From NCBI GenBank assembly GCA_037179335.1, contig JAKZHN010000003.1, forward strand, positions 1,054,001 to 1,118,000: a stretch of DNA of 64,000 bases, in the 5' to 3' direction. The translations under genes and the position numbers were made by a program. Below are positions 12,807-25,471 of this stretch, piece after piece (the stretch's first letter is position 1; the number at the start of each line of letters is the position of its first letter). The DNA comes from Cyclaneusma minus (taxonomy: Eukaryota; Ascomycota; Leotiomycetes; Marthamycetales; Marthamycetaceae). Under the pieces are notes generated by a model. That model searched no databases and was not told the origin of the DNA. It was given only the letters and a program-made list of their open reading frames with translations.

Positions 12807-14246
12807 TCATTGTACAAGCTCGTCCCTGCCAAGGAAGCTCGCCATAGGATCATTTGCTGCTGTTCTTTTGCGCCTGTATTCTTCCATATCGTCTTCCGTA
12901 ACTCCATCCCTAGCCTCATCTATCGTTCGCTTCTTCCCCACTGATGAGCTGGAAGCCGTTGAAGCCTCCGGCAGTCGGTCTTTGGAAGTCTCTTCAGTGG
13001 CTTGCGTGCCTTTCCATTCAAGCTCCTTCAGCTTGGTGTCTTCTTCTGGTTCAACGTCACCGTGCCGAAGTCGATCGGCTTCTTCGAATGCCCGTTTCCC
13101 TGCCTCTCCGGTGCAATAACTGTTTTTGACAGTCGAATGACAACAGGAGTAGCCCCATTGGAAGTTAGACCACCAGCTGCCCCATACCGAGGTATGGTTG
13201 TTGATAAGCACATTTTCCGCATATTTGGATTTTGCCTCAGCTTTGGGGGCCCCCTTGATGGCGCCAGTCTCATCGTACTCGATATACCTCTCTGACTCGT
13301 GGATGGCTGCTTCGCGAAGGAGGGCGGGCATCGTGTTCTGCTCTGCTCCATACTTTTCCGCAAGCATCTTCTTTTGGGCCTCACGCTTCTTCTCAGCCTC
13401 TTCCTTTTCTTTCTTGCGGAAGTACTCTCCTGAAGTAGGATTAGCTTGGAGATGCAATTTCGTGCTGCCGGACTTCTCCTGAGACTCCCAGGCGTATTTC
13501 TGTGCTTTCTCGAATTCTGCCGCGTCACCCGACGCTCGCATGAAGCCTTCCTCCGCCACGAGAGCGGCAGCCGTATCATGAGTGGCACCGCTGTCAACCA
13601 TAGAACGTGTCTTGGGATCGTACTTGGCGGAGTCAAGATCGAGGTTCAGAAGATACTTCGCCGTATCCTCTCGTAGCCGAAGCTGTCGTGTGGCTGTACT
13701 TTGATGCCTGCCCATGTCCGACTCCTCGGCGTATTTGTCGCCATCATCTTCGTCCTCGGCGTCCTCCTTGGCCGCATCACCCTTTGCCTTCTTTTTCAAT
13801 TCTTCCAGTTGCTCATACTCTTCAATGACGGATTTGTACTCCTTGGCATCGTACCCGTTCCACCTGTCCCGCTTAGCGTCCCAGGTCAGATCGACCTTCT
13901 GTACAGCTTCGTCGGCCTGGATGTCCTTTCCCGTCCACCTGGCGCCTTTTGCTCGCGGCCGACTCAGACACTCCTTTGTCTTATGCGTCATGGCACCACA
14001 GTTTTCGCATGCGCCCCTGCGGAACTTGGTAGCAGCCGGACCCAGCTTCTTGCCGCGCTCGTACCATTTCGACTGATCCGACTGGGCCTTCTGGAGACGT
14101 TGATGCTCGAGGTAGTCATTCTTATCGTCGTCCTCGCCAATGTAGAAGGGCTTTTTCGAAATGAAAGAGGGGATGTATTCGTTGGCCTCTTTGCTTGCGG
14201 CGGATGGGGCGTTAGGATTCCTCGAGGGCGCACCGGTTGGAGGCAT
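12807..14246 (-). CDS. SLU7: Pre-mRNA splicing factor Slu7
   Basis: Second-step splicing factor that helps choose the 3' splice site in the spliceosome. A single exon of 479 aa, starting at the first in-frame ATG (MPPTGAPSRNP). A CCHC zinc knuckle is visible as C80-x2-C83-x4-H88-x4-C93. The family signature follows, with YIPSFISKKPFYI near the N-terminus, NNHTSVWGSWW and the CCHS...KNSYCTG region in the C-terminal half, and charged coiled-coil stretches between them. It is divergent from REV3 across 587 bp. Confidence 0.95.
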   Translation of the reverse strand: MPPTGAPSRNPNAPSAASKEANEYIPSFISKKPFYIGEDDDKNDYLEHQRLQKAQSDQSKWYERGKKLGPAATKFRRGACENCGAMTHKTKECLSRPRAKGARWTGKDIQADEAVQKVDLTWDAKRDRWNGYDAKEYKSVIEEYEQLEELKKKAKGDAAKEDAEDEDDGDKYAEESDMGRHQSTATRQLRLREDTAKYLLNLDLDSAKYDPKTRSMVDSGATHDTAAALVAEEGFMRASGDAAEFEKAQKYAWESQEKSGSTKLHLQANPTSGEYFRKKEKEEAEKKREAQKKMLAEKYGAEQNTMPALLREAAIHESERYIEYDETGAIKGAPKAEAKSKYAENVLINNHTSVWGSWWSNFQWGYSCCHSTVKNSYCTGEAGKRAFEEADRLRHGDVEPEEDTKLKELEWKGTQATEETSKDRLPEASTASSSSVGKKRTIDEARDGVTEDDMEEYRRKRTAANDPMASFLGRDELVQ

Positions 14247-14833
14247 GGTGAAGAAGGAGTCGTTGTATTGGGCCGAACTCTGCCGAAGAGAAGGAAGAAA
14301 TACAGATGCACGGCGGGGACCTAGAGCGAGTAGCAAGATGCCTCGTCCTCAAGTGGTAAGGCTAAGGCGCTGCGGGGGAGTGGAGTGCGGTCTGGAAAAG
14401 AGTGGTCGGGGACTCGGAGTGGAGCGGAATTGGCCGCTGTCGTATTCGCAATCGCACTCGTACAACGTCGCGTCGCGCTTCCCAGCTACATGTATGTTGC
14501 AGATCGTTGCGGGCCGCCACAGGGCTGAATCCCGACTTTGCGGCTTCCTGTCGCAAACTCAAATTCCCGTGAGCCAAATTTGAAGATTGAAGTTGCCTTC
14601 GGAAACTTGTACATTTATGATTTGCTTCAAGGCCTATCTGCTGGAGTAGTAATAGGATGGCGCAAAAGCTGTTACATACTCACAGTGCAGATTTCTCGGA
14701 CCTTTATTCTCTACAACTGCCATTCACGTACATTGCTTGCGACCGCCACCAACCTCGTCAACAAACACTACGCGTCGCGTTGAACTGAAGAGCCCCCAAC
14801 CATGGAATTTGCTTCGAGCACCATCAACGTGTA
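14247..14833. other. Divergent SLU7/REV3 promoter region
   Basis: Spacer between two divergent start codons, so both promoters should lie here. No other element recognised. Confidence 0.45.
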
Positions 14834-17800
14834 ATGGATCTCTTCAGAGTCCGCTTGAACTGTATCGATCATTACCAGGGCAGCCCTTCCCAGTTTGACG
14901 TGCAGCTTCAAAAGAATACCAACGGCTTGAAGAACCAACATGAACCCAAAGTTCCTATCATCAGAGCCTTTGGCGCGACAGAAACCGGCCAGAAGGTCTG
15001 CGCGCATATCCATGGAGCCTTTCCTTACATGTACATTGAATACACTGGCAGTTTAGCTCCAGATGATGGTAAGCCAAGCCTGGCCTACTCAATATTCTTT
15101 CTAATAGCTTTGTAGTGGGCGCGTATATCCATCGACTCCATCTTTCCATCGATCATGCTCTGTCGCTAAGCTACCGTCGCAATGTGTACAATGGAGACAC
15201 CCCCAAATATGTTGCCAGGATCACTCTGGTCAAGGGCGTTCCTTTCTATGGCTTTCACGTTGGTTACCAATATTACCTGAAGATCTACACCCTGGATCCT
15301 ATGGTGACGACGAGACTGGCCGACCTGTTGCGCCAGGGCGTAGTTATGAAGACCGTATTCCAGCCGTATGAAGCACACATCCAGTTCATACCCCAATGGA
15401 TGATGGACTACAACTTGTATGGCTGTGCTTATCTGGACTGCAAGAATGTACGATTTCGAGGTCCAGTGCCGGAGTACCAGGAACAGGAGAATCCAACTCG
15501 CCTGTGGCACGATCGGTCAATACCGCAAAGTCATATTGTTGCTCAGGATGTCCTTCCTCGAGTCAGCCATTGCTCAATCGAGGTAGACATCTGTGTTCAA
15601 GATATCTTGAATCGACATGATATCAAGCCGAGGCCTTTGCATCATGATTTTTCCGAACGACTTGCTCCTCTAGCCCCGGATGCGAAGCTAGTTCACAGCA
15701 TGGCAGGCTTATGGCGAGACGAGACTCGCCGCCGCAGGGCCAAGATGGGCTTTGCACCGCCTGGAAGCAGCCCCTTTCCTCCAGAGGTCATGGTCTCCGT
15801 GTCTGCGGATCCAAGAAACTTGCAGCCTGGAGGCTGGATACATGAAGAAGAGTACAGGGATATTCTGAACGAGCTGATTGATAAAGAAAAGCCAGAGAAA
15901 GGTGATAATGCACCGTCTTTTGATTCCTTCGTTGAGAAATCCCCCTTTGAGCCGGCTATTCAGACGGCTCTGGAATCTGTGGAGGACCTTTATCCCACGA
16001 CACTGGGGCCTAGGTTTGGATTCGAGACAGAGTCGATCACGATCTCAGAGAATCACGAGACGCACGACTCGGGAATTGAGGTGGATGAGAACCGAATCAA
16101 TAGCATTCGACGCGATGACGATGGGCTCTATGACTCGGATGAGGAGGTGATGCGAGAATTAGAGGCGACACAGCGCTCCAAGCTCAACCAAGACAAACCA
16201 GATGACCAGGGAGATATTCCGCAGCTGCAAATGCAAAGTATCGATAACGAGGTGCGCCCGGATGAAGGGGATCCTCCTCAGGATCACGAAGTCGCCGAAA
16301 ACCCGGCAAGCTCTCCGATGTCTCCGGAAAATACATCTCATTTAAGCGCTGTAGAGAGTTCGTCTAGTGAAGCAAGCAAGCGGCCGTCTACACAGCTCTC
16401 CTCTGGTATTCCGGACTCGATTGGGTCGACATCCTTTATTCCTTCACATGGTGACGTTCTTTCACGCAAGCCGAACGGAGACAGCGACTTTGTGAATGGA
16501 AAACGGACAAGGTCTCTATCACCTCGCGATGGAAGCAACAAACGGCAGCGAATAGAACTCGAAATACCCACTGTGGTGAATAAGCGTACCACAGGAGCAG
16601 GCCGCCATCGAGATGTTGGTCTTTCGGCGTCACAGAACGATTGCGACCTTGGATCTCAAGATCCAGAGACGAGAAAGTATAGGAAAATTGGGCGAACTGC
16701 ATCAATTGGCCAGTCTCGACCTCCATCCTCCTCGATGCCCTTGCGCTTTTCGCAAGAATCTATAAAGGCTACTGGCGATAATACAGACAAAGGAGCACTG
16801 AAGTTCCAGGTTGTGAAGCATCCGTACGATTCGAGCATCAAGTCCAAACCTAGTCAACTGAGTGCCAGCCAGCAGCACGCCAAAACCGTCTCTCAAAAAC
16901 AGACATCTTCTGCAGGGTCACTGAGCGCTTCGCAGCCACAAGCCACATCTTACGACTATGCCAGCTCAGTCGCTTCACCTCAGACCAACGGGGCTACCAA
17001 GCTTCTCCAGAGGGTCGCCTCCAAGTTATCTAAAGGTGGTCCCGGAATAAATCGGCCAAGGTGTCTCTTGTACAGTCAGCCTCCGCCCAAACCAGCTGAG
17101 ATCGTTAGATCTATGCAAGCCTACGATCTGCCTCCTGCTGTATATCAAGATGCGCATTACAGCAACGAGTTGGACGTACCAGATCAGCCGCGGGAGTTTG
17201 CAGGGAAAGTCTTCAAGCTTGAGAGTCTGACTGTGCCTTTTCTCCCGGATTTCGATGCGAGCGACGTGTCACCGGCAATCTCTGAGAAAGTTGATACTTC
17301 TGCAGAAAGATCTCTGAAGCAGCAGGCTTCTGCGCGTGCCAGACAACTGTGTACACTTCGGAGTTGGGAGATTGGTACACGCCCTCCTTCATACTCAGAA
17401 GTAAATGCTTGGCTAGAGGAAAATCAACGAGCGGAAGAACAACCTTTGAAAAGGAAGGTAGACAAGCCGAAGTTCCTGCATAGCCCAGCGGGCCGGAGAA
17501 TGGTCTCTCAGGTCGAAGGGCCCACTCAAAAGAATAAGCACGGATTCAAGTACACGCAAAATCAGAAGACTACAAGTGTTCAACACGAAACCCAGTATAT
17601 GAGTACGATGAGCTTGGAGTTGCACGTCAATACTCGCGGAACCCTGGTGCCCAATCCAGAGGAGGATGAAATACAATGCATCTTCTGGTCTCTACAGACC
17701 GATGAGAACTTGGCGGAGAGCAAAGGCGCCGCTGATAACACCTCTATTGGGATTGTTGCACTCTCGGAAGAAAGTCCGATAGGTCAGAAAATCACACGGC

Positions 17801-20367
17801 AGGCAGGCGTCAAGATTCAGGAAGAAAACTCGGAGCTTGATGTCCTGATCCGGGTAGCGGAACTCGTACGAAATTTTGATCCAGACATCTTGACTGGATA
17901 TGAAGTTCATGGCTCATCCTGGGGATATTTGATCGAGCGGGCAAGACGCAAGTACGATTACGACCTCTGCGATGAGTTGTCCCGTATGAAATCGCAGTCG
18001 CATGGCCGATTTGGCAAGGACAAGGACAAATGGGGCTCCGAGACCACCTCCACCATTCGAATCACAGGCCGGCACATGATCAACATTTGGAGAGCCATGC
18101 GCAGTGAGTTAAACCTCCTGCAATACACAATGGAGAACGTGGTCTTCCATCTCCTCCATCGCCGTATACCGCATTATCCATGGCATGATCTTACAGCCTG
18201 GTACAGGAGCGACAAGCCTAAGGATCTGCAAAAGGTCATAGACTACTACGTTTCTAGGGTGCAGCTTGATCTCGAAATCCTGGAGCAGAACGAACTGATC
18301 TCGCGCACCAGTGAGCAGGCTCGGCTTTTGGGAGTAGACTTCTTCTCTGTCTTCTCTCGAGGGTCGCAATTTAAAGTCGAGTCTCTCATGTTTCGAATCG
18401 CGAAGCCGGAGAATTTTCTCCTCGTTTCACCAAGCAGGAAACAGGTCGGGGGGCAAAATGCACTGGAGTGCTTGCCCCTCGTGATGGAACCCCAAAGTGC
18501 ATTCTACAACAGTCCGCTTCTCGTTCTCGATTTCCAAAGCTTGTATCCCAGTGTCATGATGGCGTACAACTACTGCTATTCGACATTCTTGGGTCGAGTT
18601 GTCGACTGGCGTGGAACAAACAAGATGGGCTTCACCGAGTACAATCGACAGCAGCGGCTTCTTGAGCTGCTGAAAGACCACATCAACATTGCGCCCAATG
18701 GTATAATGTATGCCAAACCGGAGATTCGAAAGTCGCTGCTTGCCAAAATGTTAGGCGAGATCCTAGAGACACGAGTAATGGTGAAGAGCGGTATGAAAGT
18801 AGATAAAGACGACAAGACCCTGCAGCGGCTGCTGAATAACAGACAACTTGCATTGAAGTTGATTGCCAACGTCACTTAGTAAGTTTTTCCCAAGCTTGAG
18901 TTCTTACGGTCCCTACCCCCACGCTCGACCCCACGTGTGAGTACTGAGTAGTCACATGGGATATTTCCTCCTTCTACATTTGGAATGAGTTCTAACTTGT
19001 GCAACAGTGGATACACCTCTGCGTCATTCTCGGGACGTATGCCTTGTTCCGAGATTGCAGATAGCATTGTCCAGACGGGTCGCGAGACATTGGAGAAAGC
19101 CATCGCCCTGATCCATTCTGTGAAGCGTTGGGGCGCTGAGGTAGTGGTACGTGCATTCTGTGCTGAGAATCTGGAACTATTATACCAGGAGCTCTTGACG
19201 GAGAGTGTGAAGTGACTGCTAATTTGCCAAATATAGTACGGAGACACAGACAGTCTTTTCGTGTACCTGAAAGGTCGAACCAAAGAACAGGCTTTCGACA
19301 TCGGCGAAGAGATTGCTAAGACGGTTACGAATATGAATCCTCGTCCTGTCAAGCTCAAGTTCGAAAAGGTCTACCACCCTTGTGTTCTCTTGGCTAAGAA
19401 GAGATATGTGGGCTTCAAATACGAAAGCCGAGATCAGAAAGAGCCCGAATTCGATGCTAAAGGTATCGAAACTGTGCGTCGAGATGGGACGCCAGCCGAG
19501 CAAAAGATAGAGGAAAAGGCCCTCAAGATCCTTTTCCGCACTGCCGACCTCAGCCAAGTGAAGTCATACTTCCAGCAACAGTGCGATAAGATCATGAGAG
19601 GCTCAGTATCAATCCAAGATTTCTCTTTCGCAAGAGAGGTCAAATTGGGAACATACAGCGACAAGGGTCCGCCACCGCCCGGCGCACTCATCAGCACAAA
19701 ACGCATGCTGGAAGATGCCAGAGCCGAGCCTCAGTATGGCGAACGAGTTCCGTACGTAGTGATCATCGGCCCCCCTGGAGCAAGACTTATCGACCGCTGC
19801 GTGAGCCCCGGCGAGCTGCTCAACAGCGAGCACAATGAGCTGGACGCCGAGTACTACATCACGAAAAACCTGATCCCACCTCTGGAGCGTATTTTCAACT
19901 TGATGGGCGCCAATGTACGAAAATGGTACGACGACATGCCCAAAATCCAGCGCGTCCGACGAACCGACGCCAATCTACAAGCAGCGAAGCCAGCAGACGA
20001 ACTCATAGTCAGCAAAAAGACGCTCGAATCTTACATGAACTCCTCATCTTGTTTGATTTGCAAGGAAAAGCTGGAGACAGAAGGCTCTATCTGTGACGAT
20101 TGCTTTGCAGACGGACCTGCTTCGGTGCTGACACTACGCACGAGGTTGAGTGAACGCGAGCGGAAGAGTCGCGAGTTGGAGGCAGTCTGTCGCAGTTGCT
20201 CGGGTACTCCTTGGGGGGATGAGATCAAGTGTGACAGTCAGGACTGTCCGGTGTTTTACTCGCGGACGCGGCAAAACGCCAAGTTGAGGGCAGAGAAAAG
20301 TGTTGTTGAGTACGGGATCAAGGTGTTGAACTCGGCGGCTATTGACAGTAGGGAACTGGAATGGTGA
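14834..20367 (+). CDS. REV3: DNA polymerase zeta catalytic subunit Rev3
   Basis: Family-B translesion polymerase that extends past DNA damage and drives most induced mutation. Four exons (14834-15068, 15116-18878, 19008-19146, 19237-20367) give 1755 aa. Visible in order: N-terminal family-B domain (about 1-200), a long low-complexity Ser/Glu-rich spacer, the exonuclease-like region, motif A DFQSLYPSVMMAYN near residue 1216, motif B LKLIANVTYGYTSASFSGRM spanning the second intron, motif C YGDTDSLF at about 1380 spanning the third intron, and two C-terminal cysteine clusters (CLICKEK...CDDC and CRSC...CDSQDC). The last binds the accessory subunits and, in this family, a [4Fe-4S] cluster. All catalytic motifs are intact. 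Confidence 0.97.
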
Positions 20368-20672
20368 CACTGACGCAGGCATTGGTCTAGATAGAAGTTT
20401 CTGGGTTGTGAAGTGATCAATACAATGACATGATCTGTTTATTTTCTTGATTTTTTGGTAGCTCAAAAACAGGAAACTTGATATATCTAACCTCGAGCAA
20501 TTGGGAGTTACTTTCCATTACAGTTGTCAAATAGCCGAGTGGTTCCTGGTTCTGAATACCAAATCGGAGAGCACTCTCTTCTGTGAACAAGCTCTAAAAG
20601 CTTGGTAATACCAGGCTCGTTGACCTTCCCCTAGGACAGCCTAGGTGATGCATTCGTTTTGGGGTTTCTCGG

Positions 20673-20673
<1 letters not shown>

Positions 20674-20758
<85 letters not shown>
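20674..20758. repeat. 85-base homopolymer G run at a contig edge
   Basis: An uninterrupted G run adjoining the gap on its left side. On the other side is a 21-base C run (21228-21248). The flanks GCATTCGTTTTGGGGTTTCTC and GCATTCTTGTTGGGGGTTCTC are similar to each other. A sequencing or assembly artefact is the likely explanation. Confidence 0.8.
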
Positions 20759-20766
20759 CGGGGCGC

Positions 20767-21133
20767 NNNNNNNNNNNNNNNNNNNNNNNNNNNNNNNNNN
20801 NNNNNNNNNNNNNNNNNNNNNNNNNNNNNNNNNNNNNNNNNNNNNNNNNNNNNNNNNNNNNNNNNNNNNNNNNNNNNNNNNNNNNNNNNNNNNNNNNNNN
20901 NNNNNNNNNNNNNNNNNNNNNNNNNNNNNNNNNNNNNNNNNNNNNNNNNNNNNNNNNNNNNNNNNNNNNNNNNNNNNNNNNNNNNNNNNNNNNNNNNNNN
21001 NNNNNNNNNNNNNNNNNNNNNNNNNNNNNNNNNNNNNNNNNNNNNNNNNNNNNNNNNNNNNNNNNNNNNNNNNNNNNNNNNNNNNNNNNNNNNNNNNNNN
21101 NNNNNNNNNNNNNNNNNNNNNNNNNNNNNNNNN
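20767..21133. other. Assembly gap (367 N)
   Basis: Unknown bases. The real length and content are not known. The spacer before it (20368-20673) is the 3' flank of REV3 and shows no gene. Confidence 1.
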
Positions 21134-21264
21134 GTTTTACAAGCCCAAAACGGTGGGTCATCCCTCGGCCTTGGCCCAGCCCCTCGGCCTCCCTGGGTTG
21201 TGCATTCTTGTTGGGGGTTCTCCCCGGCCCCCCCCCCCCCCCCCCCCCGGATCAATCAGGTATT

Positions 21265-21850
21265 CTAAGGCTTTGCTAAATCGTCTCTAGAATTTTTAAG
21301 ATCGCCCCCAGCTAATCCCAATTAGATGTCTTAACATCAGAATAAGATCTAAGGCTCTAGCCCCAGGGCATGACAATATCTTACCCGTTGTTTAGCAGGC
21401 ATTTTACCTCGAAGTCACTCCCTTAGTCTCTGTTTCAGAAATCTGGTTCCTTCCGGGCTTTATTTGGAGACTCTCTTTGATGATATGGAGGGCGCCGTAA
21501 ATATGGCACAGTGGGATAAAAAGGTATGGATACGGTCTGTGGGTTACAAATGATTGGGAACATCCCAATTAATTAGAGATATTCTAGATAGGTAACCAGG
21601 GTCAGGGATATTCACCATTTCTTGTAATTCGAAATAGCTCAGGTGGTTGCAAACATTCCAGGCAACTTGGACTCGGGACTCGGGATATTCCAAATAATCG
21701 GGGATATTTTAGGTAATTAGAAATACTAATCCTTCGAAATAATATGTATAACTAGAAAAACCCAAGGCTATATATATCTAAGGTAGTTGGGTTTAGTTGG
21801 GGGCGATTGGGTGATTTTGAAAACTCGAGAGACGATTTAGCACAGCCCTC
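21265..21850. mobile_element. Non-autonomous element with terminal inverted repeats
   Basis: The ends are inverted copies of each other: GCTAAATCGTCTCT at 21275-21288 is matched exactly by its reverse complement at 21828-21841. The similarity continues inward, for example ATCGCCCCCA at 21301-21310 against 21798-21807. The interior is AT-rich and carries degenerate repeats of a GGGATATTCCAAATAAT type. There is no coding capacity, so a MITE-like element is the best description. It shares end sequence and core with the element at 56522-56865. Confidence 0.7.
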
Positions 21851-22209
21851 TTTTTACGTGCGAAAGTGCGAAAGGAAATTTGACCCGCCCGTGATCGAAT
21901 CAATACTCTCGAGATCACTGCGATACTCATATAAGATCTTCTTGACACATAGTGAGGTGTTGCCCAAGCTATATTGACAAGTATCTGACCAACTTTATGT
22001 AGGGGGATGCGGCTGCCCTGCATCTCTCTCCTCCACATCACCTGCCACAACTGTTACACATCCGCAATACAACCCCGAAGAGAAATATGTCACTGCAAAG
22101 GTGAATTCAAGCCCCAGAATCGAGAGTCCAGGGGGCAGGTCGATCTTGGACTGAGAGGGCCACCCATCTCTGCAGCGACGAAAGCCAAGGAGGCAACTGC
22201 TTGCCCCTC
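21851..22209. other. 3' flank of the SSF transporter gene
   Basis: No gene or structured element seen between the inverted-repeat element and the transporter stop codon. Confidence 0.4.
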
Positions 22210-24941
22210 TTACCAAAAGAATTTGCCCGTATGCGTGACAGTCACAACTCCCTGATCGGCATCATTCCTGATCTCATCGCTTGTGGCGTACTCGTTACCG
22301 GAGGTGGTGTCGTCGCGTAGATAGTCAGGCCGATCCAGAGCGTCAAACCGTTCGCCCCTAGCTCTGGCAAAGAAGTATTGCAAGGCCAGCCGGACGGCCA
22401 GAGCTCCAAAACCCCACAAAATCCCGCCAAAAGGCGCCGCAACAAAAGCACCAAACGCGCTCCAATCGTCTCCGTAAAGGCCGTTCTCGAGGAGTATCAA
22501 GTTCGCGCCGTCTTTCGCGTTGCCCAAATAGATGGTTCCGAAGATGAAGACGGTCAAAATGCCGCCTAGACCACCCACAACCACCTCGAAGCCACGCCAG
22601 AAGTAGAAGTAATCGGACAGGCCGAGACACAGAACGGGTATGGTGGCCGCTGAGACGAGATCCGAGATGAGGTAGATTTGGAGGACAGAGGGGGCGCGGA
22701 TGGCTAGGACGACGACGGGAACCATGATGGCGACGACGCCGGCGCGGATCCACCAGATGTTCAGCTTGTTGCGGAATAGATCGTTGGACGCGGAAGAGAC
22801 CATGGCGGATTGGAAACTGTCGAACGCGGATGTGCTGAGTGACACGACCATGACCAGAGTGATGCCGACAACCCACGCAGGGAGCTGCTCTAGAAGCAAA
22901 AAGAAGGCGACGGAGCCATCTTGAGCCGGGTCGCCTGGCCATGCTCCAGACCAGGCGGCGAGAAGTCCAGTGGAACCGACGAGAGTCAATATGATCAGCA
23001 CCCCCACGGCAGCAATGGAAACGCCCAAGTAGAGGTCCTTGTCCGTCTTGGAGGCAAAGGTACGGATCCAGAAATTCGATAGGAAGAAATCGTTGGTCAA
23101 GACGGCAACAGGGAGAATATAGAGTAGCTGCCAGCCAAGAAGACTTGCTTCGGTGAGCCCGGAAGAATCGACCAAAGACTTCTCGATCTTGGTTTCTACA
23201 CCGACCGTGATCGTAGCAAGTATGATCAGACCAATGACCATGGCCCCTTGGATGTTGTCCGTGATGAAAGAGATCTTGAACCCTCCGAGAGCTGTACAAC
23301 GTTAGTGCAGCTCTTACGGTGTGCTGGCTTTCCGCTAGGGATATATATGCTCTGCAAGACATATTCAAGCGAGGTGATGCTTGCAGTCACTGGAGAACTT
23401 TACATCCAGTTAACGGGTAATGCCATGTCCAAGTCACCAAGTTGGTATTGAACTTTCAGAATAGTTCCGAAACTCCCAATGGCGGGTTTAGTGCACGGAG
23501 AGCTTTTCCAATAGACCAAAATCGACTCACATGTGTAGATATTAGTCTGTAATTCCAGTTAGCTCCATGTTCCGTCGATCAAGGACGAGACCACCTACAA
23601 TGACACATTCAACAATGACCATAGGAAGACCGTCCATCCCAGTTAGAGCTTCCATGATTTGTTGCAGCGCAGACAGCTCGGCAGTCATGTACAGAAACAT
23701 GGTGACAAGAGTCAGAAAGCTCAAGAAGAGTCCAGCTCCAACTCCGTATCGCTGTCTTGTCCATTCAGTCAAAACGAAACCTTCCGGGCATTTCTTGCGG
23801 ATGATGGGCCCCAGGTATGCGAATATGAGTAGAGGCGCAGCAGAACTGATAGCATAAACCACTATTCCTTGCACACCCGCAATGGTCGCGAGTTCCGGAT
23901 ACGATTGCAAAATACCAGAACCCAGGGCTATAAAGAAGAGAATATATCGTCAGCTAATCTTAGAATCATTGAGAGGGGGGAGGGGGTTGTTCCAGCGGCA
24001 GCACTTTCCCACGCAAGCATTAACTTGATCGAGTATTACGGTGCAATCTCAGCTTCATCGCAGCAAAGAAGAGTATCTCCCCTTGAAAGTTACAAGAGGG
24101 TGGATAAACTAAGTTGCCTCGAATCCGCGCCCGTAGTGAAGCCGCACAGCATTCGCATCCAGGTTTCCAGCGTCCCAAGAAAATGGGACACTAGCCCCCT
24201 GAATGCGAAGCTGCGTTCTCTACAGATACGAACCTCGATATTGATTTGCGACTCAACGATCTTCCTCAAGCCTCTGACCACGTGCGAATGTTGACTAGCC
24301 GGTCTGGTGACAAAAGCCCCAAATGCCGGCCGCGACCATTGCCGCGACTAGTCCTTTCTCGATGCCAATTCTTCGTAAACAAAGTTGTGGGAGTCAGTGG
24401 GTCCATGTATGGGACTAAGCGTACTTCTCGTGAACGAGTACGGGACCGGCAATGACCACGGCCGGCAATCAGGGCTGGACTCGATTTCATCCAAGTCACA
24501 GGCTCAGGGGCACCTGTGTCGACTAGACGCGGCGAGACACTCACCAGAGGCGATAAAATTGAATGCCAGCGGTAGGGCTATGAATGTATTAGCAAATGGT
24601 CAGAAAGTCGGGGTAGTCTTTGAAGCAGCCCCTGGAGAGGGCGTAAGCAACCACTCGGGCTGCGATCTTAAAATATGAGTCTAACCAGTTTGGGTCCTAT
24701 GCGACATGTTAGACGTCTATTGCATCAGACTTGGAGCTGGAAGATCTCGGCACCTGTTGGAAGCTAGGTATTCGCCTTTCGATTGATGGCGGAGACGCCA
24801 GGCAACATATGAGCCGACAAGCCTAGACGAGGGTCAGCACGGGCTCGATATTATAATCAAGATAGGAGAGCTCGCTGACAGAAATGCTCCGTATGTAAGA
24901 TAGATGATGGCATTGGAGGCCTGCGTAGAGGGCTGACCCAT
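22210..24941 (-). CDS. Solute:sodium symporter (SSF) family transporter
   Basis: Multi-pass plasma-membrane transporter of the SSF family. Seven exons were assembled: 24941-24880, 24822-24754, 24696-24686, 24577-24545, 23927-23599, 23546-23531 and 23291-22210, giving 533 aa in frame throughout. Exon 3 is 11 bp and exon 6 is 16 bp, and both are needed for continuity (SNRTQTALPLAFNFIAS; TNIYTSLGGFKISFITDN). Family features are a hydrophobic N-terminal helix, ALGSGILQSYPELATIAGVQ, the GFVLTEWTRQRYG loop, about a dozen hydrophobic segments, and a hydrophilic C-tail. The fourth intron is unusually long (617 bp). The substrate cannot be told from sequence; urea-type Dur3 is much longer. SSF membership is secure. 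Confidence 0.85.
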
Positions 24942-25471
24942 GATTGAAGCGCGGCAAAACCAAATTACAGAAGAAGCGATTTTCGACGGGGTGAGCACAG
25001 TCAGGGCAGCACTCAGAGGCAGGAACAGGCAAAAGCTGGAGTATGTTGCTTCGTTCGTGCGGGACAGTGGAAAGGGTGGTGGTATGTGATCTGAAGGGGA
25101 AAAAAATGCAGTGGACTGTGGATTTGCGACTCCAAGGCTGCTCTTAGCTTCCGCTGTCGGCCAACTCCGCCTCAATAATGGCGTCGCCGTGTAAGTAGTA
25201 CAACTCTACCACAGGATTATATACTCCCGTATTCCACGCTTCAGCTGCAATTCGCAAGCTGCTGGCCTCGATTGCCTTTGTTCGGCCCATGCCAATACCG
25301 CAGGCTTTCCTGCGTGCTCCATTCCTGACAATCTGTCCCTCAGTTTCTCGCCAGGTCGGAAGTTTGTGTCATGGACCAAAAACTCCCAGCTCCCTCTCGC
25401 AATGCCGCTGCAGACAGATAATAAACACGCCTTGATATCCTACAACTGAGCCTCGTATACAGTCGCCTGGC
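24942..25471. other. Intergenic region upstream of the SSF transporter
   Basis: Transporter promoter plus the 3' flank of the mL45-like gene. Nothing else recognised. Confidence 0.4.

Noticed and set aside
20631..21279. Long open frames across the poly-G tract and gap
   Set aside because: They are produced by homopolymers and N bases, not genes.
22358..23368. 336-codon open frame overlapping the SSF transporter
   Set aside because: Arg/His-rich shifted-frame reading of the transporter exon.
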